A stretch of DNA of 10,050 nt. It comes from Pseudescherichia sp039594205 (GTDB lineage: Bacteria; Pseudomonadota; Gammaproteobacteria; Enterobacterales; Enterobacteriaceae). Positions 8,148 through 10,050 of this stretch are shown piece after piece (the stretch's first letter is position 1; each line of letters opens with the position of its first letter). Below the pieces are notes generated by a model, which saw nothing but the letters and a program-made list of their open reading frames with translations, was not told where the DNA came from and did no database searches. The stretch lies in contig JBCNNW010000123.1 of the NCBI GenBank assembly GCA_039594205.1, positions 1-10,050 on the forward strand, in the 5' to 3' direction. Position numbers and translations under genes: made by a program.

Positions 8148-8174
8148 GACGTGACAAAAAGTGAGGGTGGCCGC

Positions 8175-9401
8175 ATGGAAAAATTACTTGAGCGTTTTTT
8201 GCACTATGTTTCATTGGATACCCAGTCGAAACCGGGTGTCAGACAGGTTCCAAGCACAGAGGGACAGTGGAAGCTATTGGAGCTGCTTCGCGATCGGCTT
8301 AACGAGATGGGCCTGGTCAACGTGACGCTGAGTGACAAAGGCACGGTGATGGCGACGCTCCCCGCCAACGTTGAGGGCGATATTCCCACTATCGGCTTTA
8401 TCTCCCATGTCGATACCTCCCCGGACTTTACCGGCAAAAATGTTAATCCGCAGATTGTCGAGAACTACCGTGGGGGCGATATCGCTCTGGGCGTAGGCGA
8501 TGAGATCCTCTCGCCGGTGATGTTCCCGGTGCTGCATCAGCTGCTGGGACAGACGCTGATTACCACCGACGGTAAGACCCTGCTCGGCGCGGACGACAAA
8601 GCTGGGGTGGCGGAGATCATGACCGCGCTCGCGGTGCTGATTAAGCAGAACGTGCCTCACGGCGAGATCCGCGTGGCCTTTACCCCGGACGAAGAGGTCG
8701 GTAAAGGGGCGAAGCACTTCGACGTAGCGGCATTTGGTGCACAGTGGGCCTATACCGTAGACGGCGGCGGCGTGGGTGAGCTGGAGTTTGAGAACTTCAA
8801 CGCCGCCTCCGTGACGATCAAAATTGTGGGTAACAACGTGCACCCTGGCACGGCGAAAGGGGTGATGGTTAACGCCCTGACTCTGGCGACGCGAATTCAT
8901 GCTCTGGTTCCTGCCGATGAGACCCCAGAGACCACCGAAGGCTACGAAGGTTTCTATCACCTTGCCAGCATCAAGGGGGCGGTCGATCGCGCAGAGATGC
9001 ACTACATCATTCGCGATTTCGATCGTAAGAACTTTGAGGCGCGTAAACGCAAGATCATGGAGATCGCCAAAAAGGTCGGCAAGGGGCTGCACCCGGACTG
9101 CTATATCGAACTGACGATCGAGGATAGCTACTACAACATGCACGAGAAGGTTGCTGAGCATCCACATATTATTGAGATTGCCCAGCAGGCGATGCGCGAC
9201 TGCGATATTGAGCCGCAGCTTAAGCCGATTCGCGGCGGCACCGATGGCGCGCAGCTCTCCTTTATGGGCCTGCCGTGCCCGAATATCTTTACCGGCGGCT
9301 ATAACTACCATGGCAAGCATGAGTTTGTGACCCTGGAAGGGATGGAGAAAGCGGTACGCGTGATCGTCCGGATTGCGGAGCTGACTGCGAAGCGGGGGTG
9401 A
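8175..9401 (+). CDS. pepT: PepT, aminotripeptidase T (M20 zinc peptidase)
   Basis: PepT is a cytoplasmic metallo-aminopeptidase that removes the N-terminal residue from tripeptides, acting after other peptidases and peptide uptake. The 408 residues equal the length of the E. coli and Salmonella enzymes. The M20 di-zinc ligands are in place: His78 and Asp80 (SHVDTS), bridging Asp140 (GADDKAG), Glu174 next to the catalytic base Glu173 (PDEEVGKG), Asp196 (VDGGG) and His379 (YNYHGKHE). His223 and Arg280, which help bind substrate in the family, are also present. The ATG at 8175 matches the family start and has GAGGG at 8163-8167, 7 bases upstream; an in-frame GTG at 8151 would add eight unlike residues and is rejected. 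It is divergent from potA, as in E. coli. Expression is probably raised anaerobically through the site at 8105-8120. Confidence 0.97.
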   Translation: MEKLLERFLHYVSLDTQSKPGVRQVPSTEGQWKLLELLRDRLNEMGLVNVTLSDKGTVMATLPANVEGDIPTIGFISHVDTSPDFTGKNVNPQIVENYRGGDIALGVGDEILSPVMFPVLHQLLGQTLITTDGKTLLGADDKAGVAEIMTALAVLIKQNVPHGEIRVAFTPDEEVGKGAKHFDVAAFGAQWAYTVDGGGVGELEFENFNAASVTIKIVGNNVHPGTAKGVMVNALTLATRIHALVPADETPETTEGYEGFYHLASIKGAVDRAEMHYIIRDFDRKNFEARKRKIMEIAKKVGKGLHPDCYIELTIEDSYYNMHEKVAEHPHIIEIAQQAMRDCDIEPQLKPIRGGTDGAQLSFMGLPCPNIFTGGYNYHGKHEFVTLEGMEKAVRVIVRIAELTAKRG

Positions 9402-9407
9402 CGGCGC

Positions 9408-9899
9408 TTGTCACACTATCGTCGTCATTACGTTCCCGGCGGGAGCTGGTTTTTCACCGTGAACCTGCGTAACCGTTATAGCGATTTGCTGGTCAGGCAT
9501 ATTGATGCCTTGCGTGCGGCAACCGCGCAGGTGAAGTGCCGCAAGCCGTTTATGATTAATGGCTGGGTTGTTCTGCCCGAGCACATGCACTGTATCTGGA
9601 CGCTCCCGGCTGAAGACAGTGATTACTCGGGCCGCTGGCGCGATATCAAAAAGCATTTCACCCGGCTGCTGCAAACGAATGCTATCTGGCAGCCCCGATT
9701 CTGGGAGCATACTCTACGCAACGAAGAAGATTACCGACGGCATATGGATTACATCTATATTAATCCGGTAAAGCACGGCTGGGTAAAGCGAGTACAGGAC
9801 TGGCCCTATTCCACCTTCCATCGAGATGTGCAAAACGGGTTATATCCGTTGGATTGGGCCGGTGATTATACCGAATTGATTACCGGAGAAAGACGTTAG
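9408..9899 (+). CDS. rayT: REP-associated tyrosine transposase (RAYT, TnpA-REP family)
   Basis: RAYTs are single-stranded-DNA nucleases of the Y1 HUH family. They bind REP hairpins next to a GTAG tetranucleotide and are thought to spread or maintain REPs; they are usually single-copy and domesticated. The 163 residues compare with about 165 for the E. coli protein. The chain opens with the family-typical YRRHYVPGGSWFFTVNL. The metal-binding HUH motif is His59-Met60-His61 (LPEHMHCIWTLP). The probable catalytic tyrosine is Tyr115 in the HMDYIYINPVKHGWV block, so the enzyme looks intact. The only start available after the in-frame pepT stop is TTG at 9408, 6 bases beyond it, with a GGGGG stretch at 9394-9398 inside pepT. 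Translation may therefore be coupled to pepT. REP units with GTAG heads follow directly, probably its substrates. I recall no RAYT next to pepT in E. coli K-12. Confidence 0.93.
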   Translation: MSHYRRHYVPGGSWFFTVNLRNRYSDLLVRHIDALRAATAQVKCRKPFMINGWVVLPEHMHCIWTLPAEDSDYSGRWRDIKKHFTRLLQTNAIWQPRFWEHTLRNEEDYRRHMDYIYINPVKHGWVKRVQDWPYSTFHRDVQNGLYPLDWAGDYTELITGERR

Positions 9900-9913
9900 C
9901 GCCGGGACCTACG
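9900..9913 (-). repeat. Degenerate REP remnant directly after the RAYT stop
   Basis: CGCCGGGACCTACG resembles the outer arm and CTAC tail of an inverted REP (compare GCCCGGCCTACG at 10008-10019), with changes in the arm and no matching partner arm upstream, where the RAYT coding sequence lies. It looks like a REP end truncated at the gene boundary. Confidence 0.4.
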
Positions 9914-9936
9914 CGGCACGGTGCCGTTTGTATTTT
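9914..9936 (+). terminator. Weak candidate terminator downstream of the RAYT gene
   Basis: CGGCA (9914-9918) can pair with TGCCG (9922-9926) around a 3-base loop, followed by TTTGTATTTT. The stem is only 5 bp and the T-run is interrupted, so this is a weak terminator at best. It may instead be part of the REP-cluster linker. Confidence 0.35.
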
Positions 9937-9966
9937 GTAGGCCCGGTAAGCCCAGCGCCACCGGGC
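9937..9966 (+). repeat. REP unit, forward orientation
   Basis: GTAG head at 9937-9940, arm GCCCGGT at 9941-9947, a 12-base tip, and matching arm ACCGGGC at 9960-9966. The 5' GTAG next to the hairpin foot is the known recognition feature of RAYT enzymes. Confidence 0.85.
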
Positions 9967-9988
9967 GTATCTGTGCCGATGCGGCAAC

Positions 9989-10018
9989 GCCGGGCGGCAC
10001 TGCGTTTGCCCGGCCTAC
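9989..10018 (-). repeat. REP unit, inverted orientation
   Basis: Read on the minus strand: GTAG head (10018-10015), arm GCCGGGC (10014-10008), a 12-base tip, and partner arm GCCCGGC (9995-9989). It has the same arm and tip lengths as the forward unit at 9937, though the tip sequence differs. The two face each other as in a classic bacterial interspersed mosaic element. Confidence 0.85.
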
Positions 10019-10044
10019 GGGGTGAAGCGCCGCTGCAGAATTTT

Positions 10045-10050
10045 GTAGGC
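10045..10050 (+). repeat. Head of a further forward REP, truncated by the window
   Basis: The last six bases, GTAGGC, follow the same ATTTT flank as the forward REP at 9937 and so are probably the start of another copy. Confidence 0.55.

Larger units (their letters stand above)
9932..10050. repeat. REP cluster (BIME) downstream of the RAYT, cut by the window end
   Basis: The stretch holds a forward REP (9937-9966), an inverted REP (9989-10018) and the head of a further forward REP (10045-10050). The 11-base string ATTTTGTAGGC occurs at 9932-9942 and again at 10040-10050, exactly 108 bases apart, so the cluster appears to repeat as a tandem unit. Between the two full REPs a small hairpin TGCCG/CGGCA (9974-9986) occupies the linker. 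No coding sequence is supported here. Confidence 0.8.

Noticed and set aside
8151..8174. Upstream GTG start that would extend PepT by eight residues
   Set aside because: The extension is not in the known PepT proteins and would include the GAGGG ribosome-binding site used by the ATG at 8175.
8274..9320. A 348-codon open frame on the minus strand opposite pepT
   Set aside because: It is a codon-bias shadow of pepT, with no recognisable domain, promoter or ribosome-binding site.
9900..10050. CRISPR array or tRNA-like structure in the repeat-rich right end
   Set aside because: The repeats are inverted, GTAG-headed and of REP type, without uniform spacers, and no tRNA fold or cas gene is visible.

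Overview
The window is ordinary core chromosome of an enterobacterium (family Enterobacteriaceae). The encoded proteins match what I remember of the Escherichia coli and Salmonella LolCDE, NagK, CobB, PotABCD and PepT proteins almost residue for residue. The high-GC codon use and the style of the REP repeats suggest an Enterobacter- or Klebsiella-like genus rather than E. coli. I cannot fix the species by eye.

Layout, left to right. (1) Bases 1-4063, plus strand: the 3' end of lolC, then lolD, lolE, nagK and cobB. The three lol genes overlap or touch, and nagK and cobB follow after very short gaps, so this looks like one transcription unit. LolCDE is the inner-membrane ABC transporter that releases outer-membrane lipoproteins to LolA. 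NagK phosphorylates N-acetylglucosamine, and CobB is the sirtuin protein deacylase. (2) Bases 4069-4102: a perfect REP-like palindrome fills the 48-base gap where cobB meets the convergent pot operon. E. coli K-12 has two further genes here (ycfZ, ymfA), which are absent. (3) Bases 4112-7914, minus strand: potA-potB-potC-potD, the spermidine-preferential ABC importer (ATPase, two permeases, periplasmic binding protein), each gene overlapping the next. The potA start is unusual: the ancestral ATG is followed at codon 5 by a stop, and the long frame reopens at a TTG two codons later. (4) Bases 7915-8174: the divergent regulatory region between potA and pepT, with a good sigma-70 promoter for potA and a CRP/FNR-like hybrid site upstream of pepT. 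(5) Bases 8175-9401: pepT, aminotripeptidase T. (6) Bases 9408-9899: a REP-associated tyrosine transposase (RAYT, TnpA-REP), starting 6 bases after the pepT stop. (7) Bases 9900-10050: a cluster of REP units with GTAG heads, probably substrates of that RAYT, running off the window end.

The only accessory element is the RAYT with its REP cluster. I found no phage, plasmid, CRISPR array, tRNA or rRNA, and nothing I would call a new multi-gene system. The observations most worth a second look are the broken potA start, the RAYT placed flush behind pepT with its REP cluster, and the REP-derived palindrome at the site where ycfZ-ymfA are missing.
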